DNA of 64,000 bases from Algibacter miyuki. GTDB taxonomy: Bacteria > Bacteroidota > Bacteroidia > Flavobacteriales > Flavobacteriaceae. The notes beneath the pieces were generated by a model. It was not told the DNA's origin. It did no database searches and was given only the letters and a program-made list of their open reading frames with translations. The position numbers and the translations under genes were made by a program. The first letter of the stretch is position 1. Each line of letters begins with the position of its first letter. The DNA is taken from assembly GCF_030409805.1 (NCBI RefSeq), contig NZ_JAUFQP010000010.1, forward strand, positions 687,001 through 751,000, read 5' to 3'. Below are positions 51,502 to 61,338 of the stretch, piece after piece.

Positions 51502-53082
51502 ATGACATTAATGCAATGGTTTATATTCATTTTGATTATTCAAGTGATTCACGGATTAGGAACTTGGAAATTATACACAAAAGCTGGAAGACAAGCTTGG
51601 GAAGCCTTTATTCCGGTATATAACGGCGTTATATTAATGAAAATTATTAACCGTCCGCTATGGTGGGTTATCCTTTTATTTCTCCCAATTGTAAACATGA
51701 TTATGTTTCCTGTAATTTGGGTAGAAACAGCTAGAAGTTTCGGGAAAAACACAACTCTAGACACCGTTTTAGCAGTTGTTTCCTTAGGTTTTTACAACTA
51801 CTACCTGAACTATGTTGCAGATGTAACTTACATTGAAGATAGAAGTTTACAACCTAAATCGGCTACGGGAGATTGGGTAAGCTCTATTTTATTTGCCATT
51901 GTTGCAGCAACTATTGTACATACTTATTTTATTCAGCCATTTACGATTCCTTCATCTTCTTTAGAAAAATCATTACTTGTTGGCGACTTCCTTTTTGTAA
52001 GTAAGTTTCATTATGGAGCAAGAATACCAATGACAACCATTGGAGCGCCTATGGTGCATGACACTATTCCGGGTTTAAAAAAGAAATCGTACCTATTTAA
52101 CGATCATTATGACGAACGTAAAACTTCTCTAATTAATAAATTACAACTACCCTATTTACGTATTCCAGGTTTCGAAAATATAGAACGTAACGAGATTGTT
52201 GTTTTCAACCAACCTGCCGATACGCTGTTGGATATGAACAACTTTACGCCAGACAGAAACTACTACAAGCCTATAGATAAAAAAACCAATCTTGTAAAAC
52301 GATGCGTTGCTATTGCTGGCGACAGCCTAGAAATTCGTGATGGTTTTGTTTATATTAATGGGAAGAAAAACGAATTACCAGACCGGGCACATTTACAGTT
52401 TAGCTATTTGGTTCAACCTAAAACCAATCAGTTTAATCCTGCATATTTAAAAGAACGTTATGATATTACGGATGGTTTTGGCATTATCAACAACCAAAAC
52501 ACCTATTACTTTTCAGCCATTTCAGATGAAGCTTTAGCGCAGTTTAAAAATCATCCAAACGTGGCTAGCATCACCCCTAATAAGAAAGAAAAAGGTGTTA
52601 GAGATCCTAATATTTTTCCTCACGATCCGAATTACGATTGGAATGTGGATTTCTTCGGACCACTTTATATCCCTGAAGAAGGCAAAACAATTGATATCAA
52701 TTTAGATGTTTTACCGCTTTACAAACGTGTGATTACAGAATATGAACACAACGATTTACAGGTGAAAGGCAATCAAATTATAATTAATGGCGAAGTGGCC
52801 ACAACTTATACCTTCAAACAAAATTATTATTGGATGATGGGTGATAACCGCCACAATTCTATAGACGCGCGTGCTTGGGGCTTTGTGCCTTTCGATCACG
52901 TGGTTGGAAAACCTGTATTTATTTGGATGAGTTGGGATGGATCTAGCCCACGTTGGGAACGTTTCTTCACTACCGTTAGTGGTAGCGGAAAAGCAACCTC
53001 TTTTTTAATTCCGTTTTTAATTTTGCTAGCAGGATGGTTCGGATTTAAAAAATGGAGAACTATGAAAGCCGATAAAAGCTAA
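51502..53082 (+). CDS. lepB: Signal peptidase I, large flavobacterial form
   Basis: The 526-residue protein begins with a DUF5684-type multi-helix domain (about 1-115), followed by the S26 peptidase domain. The catalytic Ser is in FTIPSSSLEKSLLVGDF and the Lys in TNLVKRCVAIAGDSLEIRDGFVYING. GDNRHNSIDARAWGFVP is the C-terminal box of the family. The long insert between the boxes (about 260-440) and one more C-terminal membrane helix (FLIPFLILLAGWFGF) explain its size. It removes signal peptides of exported proteins. It starts 185 bp after dapB and is followed by a run of closely spaced genes. Confidence 0.95.
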   Translation: MTLMQWFIFILIIQVIHGLGTWKLYTKAGRQAWEAFIPVYNGVILMKIINRPLWWVILLFLPIVNMIMFPVIWVETARSFGKNTTLDTVLAVVSLGFYNYYLNYVADVTYIEDRSLQPKSATGDWVSSILFAIVAATIVHTYFIQPFTIPSSSLEKSLLVGDFLFVSKFHYGARIPMTTIGAPMVHDTIPGLKKKSYLFNDHYDERKTSLINKLQLPYLRIPGFENIERNEIVVFNQPADTLLDMNNFTPDRNYYKPIDKKTNLVKRCVAIAGDSLEIRDGFVYINGKKNELPDRAHLQFSYLVQPKTNQFNPAYLKERYDITDGFGIINNQNTYYFSAISDEALAQFKNHPNVASITPNKKEKGVRDPNIFPHDPNYDWNVDFFGPLYIPEEGKTIDINLDVLPLYKRVITEYEHNDLQVKGNQIIINGEVATTYTFKQNYYWMMGDNRHNSIDARAWGFVPFDHVVGKPVFIWMSWDGSSPRWERFFTTVSGSGKATSFLIPFLILLAGWFGFKKWRTMKADKS

Positions 53083-53100
53083 AAAAAACAAATTGTACTT

Positions 53101-54405
53101 ATGAATAACGCGCTAATAGAAAGCCTTCTAAAAGCCTTAGAGTTTTCGCCTGAAAACATAGAATTGCGATTCCAAATTGCAAAAATGTATACCGATGCTT
53201 TAAACTATGAAGAAGCCGAAAAACATTTGTTATTCATTTTGGATAAACAACCTAAAGCGGCTTATAAGTTCTTTTTAGCGGAATGTTATTTCAAACAGAA
53301 AAAATATAATTTAACAGACGTTATTCTTGAAGAATTAATAGATAACGAAGAACACATCGATTACTTAGAACTTCAATGTTCTAGCCATATCGAACAGAAT
53401 CAAAACGAAGAAGCCCTTGCTGTTTATCAGCGTATTCTGGAGATTGATAACCACTATAGAAACGACGATTTCGAAAGCTTATTTAAAGTAGCTATTGAAG
53501 ATTTTGACGACGACTTCATAGATGAAGATGCCATTCATTTCTTAAAAAAACCGGACGTCAACTTCGACAGTGTTGGCGGTATGGATAAAGTAAAAGAGGA
53601 AATTGATTTAAAAATAATCAAACCGCTTTTGCACAAAGATTTATACAAAGCTTACGGCAAAAAAATTGGAGGTGGTATTTTACTTTATGGCCCTCCAGGC
53701 TGTGGAAAAACTCACATTGCACGCGCTACCGCTGGTGAAATCAATGCAAATTTCATTAATATCGGTATTAACGATATTCTAGATATGTGGATGGGCAGTT
53801 CTGAAAAAAACTTACACGAAATATTTGAAACTGCTCGAGCCAACAAACCTTGTGTTATTTTTATAGATGAAATTGATGCCCTTGGTGCCAATAGGAACGA
53901 CGTTAACAAAACCGCTGGGCGCACTGTTATCAATCAGTTTTTATCTGAACTTGATGGCATAGATTCTGATAACGATGGTATTTTGGTTTTAGGTGCTACA
54001 AATGCACCTTGGTATATTGATCCTGCTTTCCGTCGTCCGGGACGTTTCGATCGTATCATCTTTGTTGCGCCACCAGATGAAGCTGCACGTGAAGCTATTT
54101 TTAACATTCAATTAAAAGATAAACCGACCGATAATATTAAACTAAAAGATCTAGCTAAAAAAAGTAAAGCGTTTTCTGGGGCTGATATTAAATCAAGTAT
54201 TGATATTGCTATTGAAGCAAAATTATTAGAATCGTTCAAAGATGGGATTCCAAAACCTTTAACTACGAAAGATATTTTAAAAGCTTTTGGTAAAATGAAA
54301 GCCTCTACCAAGGAGTGGTTTCAATCTGCAAAAAACTACGCACTTTACTCAAACGATTCGGGTTTATACGATGATATTTTAGTGTATTTAAAAATTAAAA
54401 AATAA
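53101..54405 (+). CDS. AAA ATPase with N-terminal TPR region
   Basis: The 434-residue protein has an N-terminal TPR-like helical part (about 1-130), a short acidic linker (FDDDFIDEDAIHFLKKPDVNFDSVGGM) and a Cdc48/FtsH-like AAA domain. Walker A is GILLYGPPGCGKTH (about 197-204), Walker B CVIFIDEIDALG, sensor and Arg finger ...RRPGRFDR. There is no protease domain or membrane helix, so it would act as a soluble remodelling ATPase. The gene for a TPR membrane protein overlaps its stop by 1 bp, so the two probably work together. Function is unknown. Confidence 0.85.
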   Translation: MNNALIESLLKALEFSPENIELRFQIAKMYTDALNYEEAEKHLLFILDKQPKAAYKFFLAECYFKQKKYNLTDVILEELIDNEEHIDYLELQCSSHIEQNQNEEALAVYQRILEIDNHYRNDDFESLFKVAIEDFDDDFIDEDAIHFLKKPDVNFDSVGGMDKVKEEIDLKIIKPLLHKDLYKAYGKKIGGGILLYGPPGCGKTHIARATAGEINANFINIGINDILDMWMGSSEKNLHEIFETARANKPCVIFIDEIDALGANRNDVNKTAGRTVINQFLSELDGIDSDNDGILVLGATNAPWYIDPAFRRPGRFDRIIFVAPPDEAAREAIFNIQLKDKPTDNIKLKDLAKKSKAFSGADIKSSIDIAIEAKLLESFKDGIPKPLTTKDILKAFGKMKASTKEWFQSAKNYALYSNDSGLYDDILVYLKIKK

Positions 54406-55634
54406 TGGATAGCCCAAATCTAGAACGCGGCATTCAGCTTTTTGAAATTGGAAGATATAAAGATGCTATTTCGTATTTTCAATCGGCCTTATCGGAAAAC
54501 GTCAATAACACCACCGCTAAATATTTTTTGGCACAATGCCTTTTTCAAACAGGCGCATTGGATAAAGCTTTAAATTTAGCTTTGGATTTACGACGCGACA
54601 TTCCAGATGCTGCTCATGTTTATTTCCTTTTGTCTCAGCTTTATCTACATCAAAAAAAGATTAAAGAAGCCGAGGAAAACATTGATAAATCGATAGCACT
54701 TGATCCTTACCAGGACACTTCATTTGGGCAAAAAGCATACATTGAATTGTCGAAGAAAAAATTTGAGGATGCTCTAAAATCTGCCAATGAAGGTTTAAGG
54801 TTAAATCCGAAAAGTAATTTCTGTTTAAATGCCCGAACCACTGCACTCACAAAATTAAATAGAAAAGACGAAGCTAAATCATCCATTGAGCATTTACTTG
54901 AAGATGATCCTGAAGATGCGCATTCGCATGCTAACGTCGGTTGGAGCTACCTGGAACACAACAACACCAAAGATGCTTTAAACCACTTTAAAGAAGCCTT
55001 ATCGCTTAACCCTAATTTGGAATATGCACGGTCGGGAATGCTTACCGCTATAAAATCTAAAAACAAAGTTTACAACCTGTATTTGCGCTATTCCTTTTGG
55101 ATGAATAAGCAGTCGGGGAAAAACCAATGGATTTTTATTATTGGTATTTATATTGCCTATAAACTCTCGGTTAAACTAATTTCAGCATCGGGATATACTT
55201 TTTTATTAATTCCGCTCATCATCATCTATTTATTATTTGCTTTGGGCAGTTGGATTATGGAACCTTTATCTAATATGTTGCTTATTTTAGACAAATACGG
55301 CAAGTATTTATTAGACCAAAAAGAAAAGTTAAGCGGACAAGTATTTTTCGCTTTACTTATTGGTGCTTTAGTCATGTTTCTGTGTAACATAGCTACTAAA
55401 AATGACTATTTCACCATGTTAAGTTTAACCTGTTTAGCCGCCATATTACCACTAACTCGTGGCGTTTTAGCAAACACCAAAAAATCTAAAATAATAAACT
55501 TAGCTTACGGAGGTGTTATGATATTCGCAGCCATTGGTTTAACATTATTTGGAGGTACCATCGCGCAAATTGGTATTACCGTTGGTGTGATGTTTATTGC
55601 GTATACTTGGCTAAGCAACTTTTTTACTTCATAA
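54405..55634 (+). CDS. TPR protein with C-terminal membrane domain
   Basis: The 409-residue product starts with about six tetratricopeptide repeats (residues 1-220, for example NTTAKYFLAQCLFQTGALDKALNLA) and ends with about five transmembrane helices (from 243: WIFIIGIYIAYKLSV onward). The TPR face is probably cytoplasmic, so it could recruit the AAA ATPase encoded just upstream to the membrane. Start and stop both overlap neighbours by 1 bp (TAATG), indicating tight coupling AAA - TPR - WbqC. No known complex is recognised. Confidence 0.8.
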   Translation: MDSPNLERGIQLFEIGRYKDAISYFQSALSENVNNTTAKYFLAQCLFQTGALDKALNLALDLRRDIPDAAHVYFLLSQLYLHQKKIKEAEENIDKSIALDPYQDTSFGQKAYIELSKKKFEDALKSANEGLRLNPKSNFCLNARTTALTKLNRKDEAKSSIEHLLEDDPEDAHSHANVGWSYLEHNNTKDALNHFKEALSLNPNLEYARSGMLTAIKSKNKVYNLYLRYSFWMNKQSGKNQWIFIIGIYIAYKLSVKLISASGYTFLLIPLIIIYLLFALGSWIMEPLSNMLLILDKYGKYLLDQKEKLSGQVFFALLIGALVMFLCNIATKNDYFTMLSLTCLAAILPLTRGVLANTKKSKIINLAYGGVMIFAAIGLTLFGGTIAQIGITVGVMFIAYTWLSNFFTS

Positions 55635-56257
55635 TGAGCATTTTAATTCACCCTACATATTTCCCAAGTATTTCGAATTTTGTTGCTATCGCAAATGCCG
55701 ATGAATTGGTATTTGAAGTTGACGATAATTTTTTAAAACAAACTTACCGAAACCGTGCTTACATTTATGGAGCTAACGGGAAGTTGACTTTAAACATCCC
55801 GGTAATTCACTCGCAAAAGAACAGACAAAAGTATCGTGATGTAAAGATTTTTAATGATGAAAACTGGCAAAGTTTACATTGGAAATCACTCTTATCAGCA
55901 TACAGAACATCTCCTTTTTTTGAATATTATGAAGACGAGCTGAAACCACTTTTTGAAATGAAAGCCGATTACATTTTAGATTTTAATTTGAAGTGTTTCG
56001 AAATCGTTTGTGAATGTTTACAATTAGAAATCCCGACATCAAAAACTGAAACATTCCAACCTATTGTTGATGGTGTTAAAGATTTTAGGTTTTTAGTGCA
56101 TGCTAAAAAAGAACAACCCCAACATTTAGAAAACTACACCCAAGTGTTTAACAACAAACATGGGTTTATTCCTAATTTAAGTATTTTGGATTTACTTTTT
56201 AATGAAGGTCCTAATGCGCTTAATTATTTAGAATCTCAAACTATCACTCCTAAATAA
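55634..56257 (+). CDS. WbqC family protein
   Basis: The 207-residue product matches the WbqC family: HPTYFPSISNFVAIANADELVFEVDDNFLKQTYRNRAYIYGANGKLTLNIPV and SLHWKSLLSAYRTSPFFEYYEDELKPLFE are the conserved blocks. WbqC proteins occur in polysaccharide loci and in flavobacterial housekeeping runs like this one; the reaction is not known. The open frame extends upstream to a TTG inside the previous gene, but the ATG at 55634 overlapping its stop is preferred. Confidence 0.9.
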   Translation: MSILIHPTYFPSISNFVAIANADELVFEVDDNFLKQTYRNRAYIYGANGKLTLNIPVIHSQKNRQKYRDVKIFNDENWQSLHWKSLLSAYRTSPFFEYYEDELKPLFEMKADYILDFNLKCFEIVCECLQLEIPTSKTETFQPIVDGVKDFRFLVHAKKEQPQHLENYTQVFNNKHGFIPNLSILDLLFNEGPNALNYLESQTITPK

Positions 56258-56568
56258 TGTTACAGTCAATTGCACATTACGGATGCCATTTTTTACTTCC
56301 GCTGTTAGTGGCGCTCATTTGGTTTAAACCGTATTGGAAAATGGCCTATATCATTATGGTTTGTGGCATACTTATCGATTTAGACCACTTACTCGCAAAT
56401 CCTATTTTCGATCCGAATAGATGTAGTATAAACTTCCATCCGCTTCATACCTACTATGCATTTGCTGTGTATTTAATTCTTACCCTTTTTAAGAAAACCC
56501 GTTTAATTGGTTTAGGTTTGGCTATCCACATTATTGCAGACGTGGTAGACTGCAGTTTTATGCAGTAA
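56257..56568 (+). CDS. DUF6122 membrane protein
   Basis: The 103-residue protein has about three transmembrane segments and the DUF6122 pattern: HYGCHFLLPLLVALIWF, ILIDLDHLLANPIFDPNRCSINFHPLHTYYAF and HIIADVVDC. The conserved Asp/His residues (DLDH, FHPLH, H-x-x-x-D) suggest a metal- or phosphate-handling site similar to membrane-bound hydrolases. Activity is unproven. Its start overlaps the wbqC-like stop by 1 bp and it ends the run. Confidence 0.85.
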   Translation: MLQSIAHYGCHFLLPLLVALIWFKPYWKMAYIIMVCGILIDLDHLLANPIFDPNRCSINFHPLHTYYAFAVYLILTLFKKTRLIGLGLAIHIIADVVDCSFMQ

Positions 56569-56603
56569 ACAGACCAGTTCAAATCGGAGTATTTCACAAA
56601 AAT

Positions 56604-57629
56604 CTACTCTTTTAAACTCAATGTAGTGCTTATAGGGTAATGGTCGGAATAATGATTCTCGTAGCTTTTAAATCCGTTTACAGAGAAGGCATCGTCAGCA
56701 AATATAAAATCAATACGCAGTGGGAAAAACTGAAAATCGTAAGTACGACCGAAACCACTTCCGGCTTCTTTAAAAGTGTCGTTTAAATCGTCTTTAATTT
56801 TTCTATAAACATAAGAAAAAGCCGTGTTATTAAAATCGCCACATACAATGGTTTTGTACTTGCATTTTGCTTTGTGGTCTAAGAAAAGTTCCGTTTGATA
56901 TTGTTGACGCTTAAAAGTAGACCCAACACGTTTTAGAAGGCGTTCGGAGTCTTCATTCTTTAAGCTTTCTGCTTTTGGGTTTATACGTAACGATTCTAGG
57001 TGAATATTATAAATGCGCATTGTGTCTTTTCCTTTTACAACATCGGCAAATATGGCGTTGTTGGAGGTATTTGGAAACTCAATAGAACCTGTATTTATTA
57101 TAGGAAACTTAGAAAAAATGGCTTGTCCGTATTTGAATTTCTTCCCTGATAATTTCTCGAACTTATATTTAAAATAAGATAGGTTGATATTTTTATGCGG
57201 ATGATATTCTTGAATACTTAGAACATCGGGCGCTTCAGATTCTATAAAAGCTACTAAATCGGTTTCCACGTTTTCTTCAGGAATCCAATTGTATAGATTA
57301 AAAAGACGCACGTTATAATTCATGACTTTAAAATTCTGAGGATCTTCAATTGCTTTTGCGGATGAAAACTTATACAAGGATCCAAAGGAAAAGTAAGTGA
57401 TAATAAGCACTAAAAGCGAGATGGTAAATTGCTTTTTTAGTCGGATAACCCAATATACAAAAAACAAGACGTTTACTAATATTAAGAATGAAACGCCTAA
57501 ATTAATGACCGATAGAATGGAAAATGTTTTAGGTGGTAAATAAGGTAACACAATAGAAAGCAATAACAACAACGCTACAATGCTATTGACGATGTATATT
57601 AGTTTATTAATGAAACTTAAATTTTTCAT
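56604..57629 (-). CDS. Membrane-anchored endonuclease/exonuclease/phosphatase-family protein
   Basis: The 341-residue product has three N-terminal transmembrane helices (about 5-85) and an EEP hydrolase domain. The motifs are VMNYNVRLFN, PDVLSIQEYHPHK (metal-binding Glu), MRIYNIHLESLR, TIVCGDFNNTAFS (catalytic Asp and Asn), and SDHYPISTTL (catalytic His). EEP proteins cleave phosphodiesters in DNA, lipids or inositols; here the outward-facing domain is probably periplasmic, so the substrate may be a lipid or extracellular DNA. Repeat copy D lies 64 bp upstream of its start. Confidence 0.88.
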   Translation of the reverse strand: MKNLSFINKLIYIVNSIVALLLLLSIVLPYLPPKTFSILSVINLGVSFLILVNVLFFVYWVIRLKKQFTISLLVLIITYFSFGSLYKFSSAKAIEDPQNFKVMNYNVRLFNLYNWIPEENVETDLVAFIESEAPDVLSIQEYHPHKNINLSYFKYKFEKLSGKKFKYGQAIFSKFPIINTGSIEFPNTSNNAIFADVVKGKDTMRIYNIHLESLRINPKAESLKNEDSERLLKRVGSTFKRQQYQTELFLDHKAKCKYKTIVCGDFNNTAFSYVYRKIKDDLNDTFKEAGSGFGRTYDFQFFPLRIDFIFADDAFSVNGFKSYENHYSDHYPISTTLSLKE

Positions 57630-57692
57630 TCTGCTTTTATTGACCTTTTAGATAAATACGTTTTTAGGTTGGCAATAGACTTCGGGATGGCT

Positions 57693-57844
57693 GCGTTAGG
57701 GATTGATGCGGCATCCTTTTTTTTTTCTTCTGATTAATAACGTTAATAGTATGTAAACTCTATTTTGACAAAACCTTCTTTTCTATGCAAATATGCCAAA
57801 AAAAAAGATATAGCGGAAAGCCCGACCCTTTTCGGGTAACGCCC
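57693..57844 (+). repeat. Dispersed element copy D
   Basis: The longest full copy (152 bp). It begins GCGTTAGGGATTGATGCGGC, has an AT-rich middle, then GATATAGCGG, AAAGCCCGACCC and ends GGGTAACGCCC. The end hairpin ACCC-TTTTC-GGGT corresponds to ACC-CTTGT-GGT in copies B and C. It lies between two minus-strand genes. Confidence 0.85.
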
Positions 57845-57858
57845 AAATAACAACGCTA

Positions 57859-58704
57859 CTATTTACCGGCTCGAAAGAGCAATTCTTTTTCTTCGGCTGT
57901 TAGGCTGTCATAACCACTTTTACTGATTTTATCTAAAATGATATCGATTTGTTTCTGATTGTTGAATTTACTAAAATCAGATTTTTTAAAACCTCCAACC
58001 TTCGTTTTATTTTTATGCACTGTTTTTAACGGACTCTTTTTTGAGGCTTTAAACAGATTGCTAATAGCATCTATAAGGCGCTCGAAAGATTTCCCTATAT
58101 CGTTACCTTTTACTAACTGTGTTGCGTAAACATAGCCTAAGAGACCGCCACCGAGATGGGCTAAATTACCTCCTGCATTTGCCCCGAAAAGACCAACAAC
58201 GTCCATTATTACGATAGCTAACCCAATATACCAAAGCTTAACATTGAATGTAAAAACACGTACTTCTTGGTTGGGCATATAAGCGCATAGAAAAATTAAC
58301 AAGGCACGAACGGCCGCCGAAGCTCCTACTAAGCTTGAGTTTGTTCCGAAAAATGAAGGTAATAAGCTATAACATAGTATGAACAAAACGCCACCAGAAA
58401 TAGCTCCTAAAAAGTAAACATTTAGCGCGGTTTTAGCACTAAAAAGGTTTAAAAACATGCGCGCAATAACGTATAGCCAAAGCATATTGAAAAGCATGTG
58501 TAAAAAATCGTAATGCACGAAGGCGTACCCGATTATAGACCACGGTGAGATGAGCGCTTCGAAGGCATCGCTTGGTAACGCCAACCAGCTAATGGCTGGA
58601 CGATAAACTAAACCTAGAATGAAAATGACTAGGTTTACCGCGATTAATTTCTCTAATATATTAAGTTGCGTTAACTTATATTTTATGTCGGTGGTTAGAC
58701 TCAT
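57859..58704 (-). CDS. Rhomboid-family intramembrane protease 1
   Basis: The 281-residue product has about six transmembrane helices. The catalytic Ser is in SSLVGASAAVRALLIF and the His in GNLAHLGGGLLGYVYA; HYDFLHMLFNMLWLYVIARMF is the conserved helix 2. A charged cytoplasmic tail (about 200-281) follows. It cuts single-pass membrane proteins within the bilayer; substrates are unknown. The ATG at 58704 overlaps the stop of the second rhomboid gene by 1 bp, so the two are coupled; the longer frame starts at a TTG. Confidence 0.92.
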   Translation of the reverse strand: MSLTTDIKYKLTQLNILEKLIAVNLVIFILGLVYRPAISWLALPSDAFEALISPWSIIGYAFVHYDFLHMLFNMLWLYVIARMFLNLFSAKTALNVYFLGAISGGVLFILCYSLLPSFFGTNSSLVGASAAVRALLIFLCAYMPNQEVRVFTFNVKLWYIGLAIVIMDVVGLFGANAGGNLAHLGGGLLGYVYATQLVKGNDIGKSFERLIDAISNLFKASKKSPLKTVHKNKTKVGGFKKSDFSKFNNQKQIDIILDKISKSGYDSLTAEEKELLFRAGK

Positions 58705-59471
58705 TAGTTCCAACGGTTTTTGTTAAACTGTGTTTTTTTCCAGTAATACATAATTAAAAAGCCTGTGATTGCACCACCAACGTGCGCCATATACGCCGTA
58801 TTACTTGGACTGAAAAAGGACTGCCCTGTGATACCAGAAATTAAATCTAAAAGAATAATGGCTGGTATAAAATACTTGGCTTTTATAGGGATGGGCAGAA
58901 AAATCATCATTAATTCGGCATTAGGATTCATCATGGCGAAAGCGGCCATAATACCCATAATACAACCCGAAGCACCTACCATACTAGCATTAAAAGCTGG
59001 GAATATATCTTTTAATAATGCAATTTGAGATTGTGTTACTCCGGCAATGGTTTCGTTATTAGCAAGCATACTTTTGATGCTTTCGGCAGATAAACCTGAA
59101 TTTAACAACGCGTTATAATCTGGTAAATATTGATAATAGTAAAATCCTATTTGTAATAAAACGGCTCCTAATCCTGCCGAAATATAAATAAACAGAAATC
59201 GTTTTGCGCCTAAAGTTTGTTCTACTGGCGAACCAAACATCCAGAGTGCAAACATGTTAAATAACAAGTGTGTTACACTTAAATTATCGAGATAACCACC
59301 TCCATGCATAAACATGTGAGTTATAAGTTGCCACGGTTTGAATAGTTCGTTTTGCGGAAAATACATAGAGAACCATTGGTAAAAACTACCATGACCTATA
59401 AATATAGTACCGATAAACATAATCACGTTAATGATTATAAGGTGTTTAACGGTTTCTGAAATTCGCATCAT
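58704..59471 (-). CDS. Rhomboid-family intramembrane protease 2
   Basis: The 255-residue product is a second rhomboid, with catalytic Ser in NASMVGASGCIMGIMAAFAMM, His in AYMAHVGGAITGFLIMYYW and the helix-2 region VTHLLFNMFALWMFGSPVEQTLGAKRFLFIY. A periplasmic insert (about 110-150) separates helices 3 and 4. It lies 3 bp after mutL on the same strand and overlaps the first rhomboid. Paired rhomboids behind mutL are a common flavobacterial order. Confidence 0.92.
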   Translation of the reverse strand: MMRISETVKHLIIINVIMFIGTIFIGHGSFYQWFSMYFPQNELFKPWQLITHMFMHGGGYLDNLSVTHLLFNMFALWMFGSPVEQTLGAKRFLFIYISAGLGAVLLQIGFYYYQYLPDYNALLNSGLSAESIKSMLANNETIAGVTQSQIALLKDIFPAFNASMVGASGCIMGIMAAFAMMNPNAELMMIFLPIPIKAKYFIPAIILLDLISGITGQSFFSPSNTAYMAHVGGAITGFLIMYYWKKTQFNKNRWN

Positions 59472-59474
59472 ATC

Positions 59475-61334
59475 TTAAATAAATTTTTTGTCCAATTCAT
59501 CCACACTCATCGTGATAAATGTGGTTCTGTTAGATGGTGAAACATTAGGCGCTTTACAAGCAAATAGCTTATTTACCAAATGTTCTTGCTCGTCCTTCTG
59601 TAGTGACTGGCCTGTTTTTATGGCTAAACTTTTTGCCATAGATTTTGCTAATAAATCGGTTGCTGAAAAATTACTATCGGGTACCTCGTTTTCCACGTCG
59701 CTTATCAATTGCTCTAAAATGATAGATACTTCACTTTCGGGAACACCAACAGGAACGCCTGTAATTTCAATAGACTCTTCTGTAACGTTTGAAAACACGA
59801 AACCGGTATGTTCTAAGTCTTCTTTTAACTGATTAATAACAACAATTTCCTGATTTGAAAAATGTAAATCTAAAGGAAATAGCAATTGCTGACTTAAAGC
59901 GCCTTTTATGGTTAGGTGTTGCAGATAATCTTCGTACAACACACGTTGGTGCGCACGATGTTGATCGATAACCAACATACCCGATTTTATAGTACTTACA
60001 ATGTATTTGTTGTGTAATTGATAAGTGGTGTGCGTTTGCTCAATATCTTTATCGAACATAGACACGGTGGCCTCTTCGGTTTCAAAATGTACTTCGCTAA
60101 AATCTTGCTGCGTTTTTGTGCCTTTAGATTCTAGTCCAACATATAAACTTTCCCAACTTTCGGTTGGTTCTTTTTTATAAGATACTGTTCTAGTTGGGCT
60201 TGGCGTGTTTATGCCAACGACTTCTTCCTGGAAGGGATTAAAGCTTCGATCGACCTCGATACTAGGTGTTTTATTAGGCGTTGGTTTTAAATCGTAAGGC
60301 GTATCTAAATTAGCATCACGATCAAAATCTAAAACTGGCGCTATATTAAATTGCCCCAAACTGTGTTTTACTGCTGAACGTAAAATAGCGTACAACGTAT
60401 GCTCATCATCAAACTTAATTTCCGTTTTTGTGGGGTGGATATTAATGTCAATAGTTTGCGGATCTACAGTTAGATTTAAAAAATAACTGGCATGTGTACC
60501 GTTCTTCAATAAACCATCGTAAGCTGAAGCTATAGCGTGATTTAGGTAAGCACTTTTTATAAATCTATCGTTTACAAAAAAATATTGCTCGCCTCTGGTT
60601 TTTTTAGCAAACTCGGGCTTACCAACAAAACCTGATATTTTTAGCACTTCAGTTTCCTCTTCTACAGGCACCAATTTCTCATTCGTTTTTGTTCCGAAGA
60701 TATTTACAATACGTTGTCTGTAATTACTTATTGGTACATTGAAAGCTTCGCTACCATTATTATAAAGCACAAAACCAATACTTGGATGCGCTAAAGATAC
60801 ACGATGAAATTCGTCTATAATATGACGTAATTCTACATTATCCGATTTTAAAAAATTTCGTCTGGCAGGAATGTTAAAAAACAAATTCTTAACGGAAACC
60901 GATGTGCCTTGAGGTGTAACCACCACATCTTGAGCGGTAATTTTACTCCCCTCGATAACAATAGTGTTACCAACATCGTCATTTGGTTGTTTGGTTTTTA
61001 ACTCCACATGAGCAATAGCAGCAATACTAGCTAAAGCCTCTCCACGAAAGCCTTTGGTGTGCAGTTGAAATAAATCTTCTGCACTTCGAATTTTAGACGT
61101 GGCGTGGCGTTCGAAGCTTAATCGGGCATCGGTAGTACTCATACCTTTACCGTTATCAATAACTTGAACCAGTGTTTTTCCGGCATCTTTTATAATAAGT
61201 TTAATAGAATCTGCGCCGGCATCAATGGCGTTTTCAAGCAGTTCTTTAACTACAGATGCTGGGCGTTGCACAACTTCTCCTGCGGCAATTTGGTTTGCGA
61301 CATGATCGGGTAAAAGCTGAATAATATCTGCCAT
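59475..61334 (-). CDS. mutL: DNA mismatch repair protein MutL
   Basis: The 619-residue protein couples MutS to downstream repair. The N-terminal GHKL ATPase is intact: ELLENAIDAGAD, VIDNGKGM, ERHATSKI and GFRGEALASIAAIAHVEL. The C-terminal dimerisation domain contains DQHRAHQRVLYE (from Asp457), where endonuclease-type MutL has DQHA..E....E. The Ala and the first Glu are replaced by Arg and Gln. The terminal ACKAPNVSPSNRTTF also lacks the usual CPHGRP. Nicking activity may therefore be lost or altered. Confidence 0.96.
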   Translation of the reverse strand: MADIIQLLPDHVANQIAAGEVVQRPASVVKELLENAIDAGADSIKLIIKDAGKTLVQVIDNGKGMSTTDARLSFERHATSKIRSAEDLFQLHTKGFRGEALASIAAIAHVELKTKQPNDDVGNTIVIEGSKITAQDVVVTPQGTSVSVKNLFFNIPARRNFLKSDNVELRHIIDEFHRVSLAHPSIGFVLYNNGSEAFNVPISNYRQRIVNIFGTKTNEKLVPVEEETEVLKISGFVGKPEFAKKTRGEQYFFVNDRFIKSAYLNHAIASAYDGLLKNGTHASYFLNLTVDPQTIDINIHPTKTEIKFDDEHTLYAILRSAVKHSLGQFNIAPVLDFDRDANLDTPYDLKPTPNKTPSIEVDRSFNPFQEEVVGINTPSPTRTVSYKKEPTESWESLYVGLESKGTKTQQDFSEVHFETEEATVSMFDKDIEQTHTTYQLHNKYIVSTIKSGMLVIDQHRAHQRVLYEDYLQHLTIKGALSQQLLFPLDLHFSNQEIVVINQLKEDLEHTGFVFSNVTEESIEITGVPVGVPESEVSIILEQLISDVENEVPDSNFSATDLLAKSMAKSLAIKTGQSLQKDEQEHLVNKLFACKAPNVSPSNRTTFITMSVDELDKKFI

Positions 61335-61338
61335 ATAT

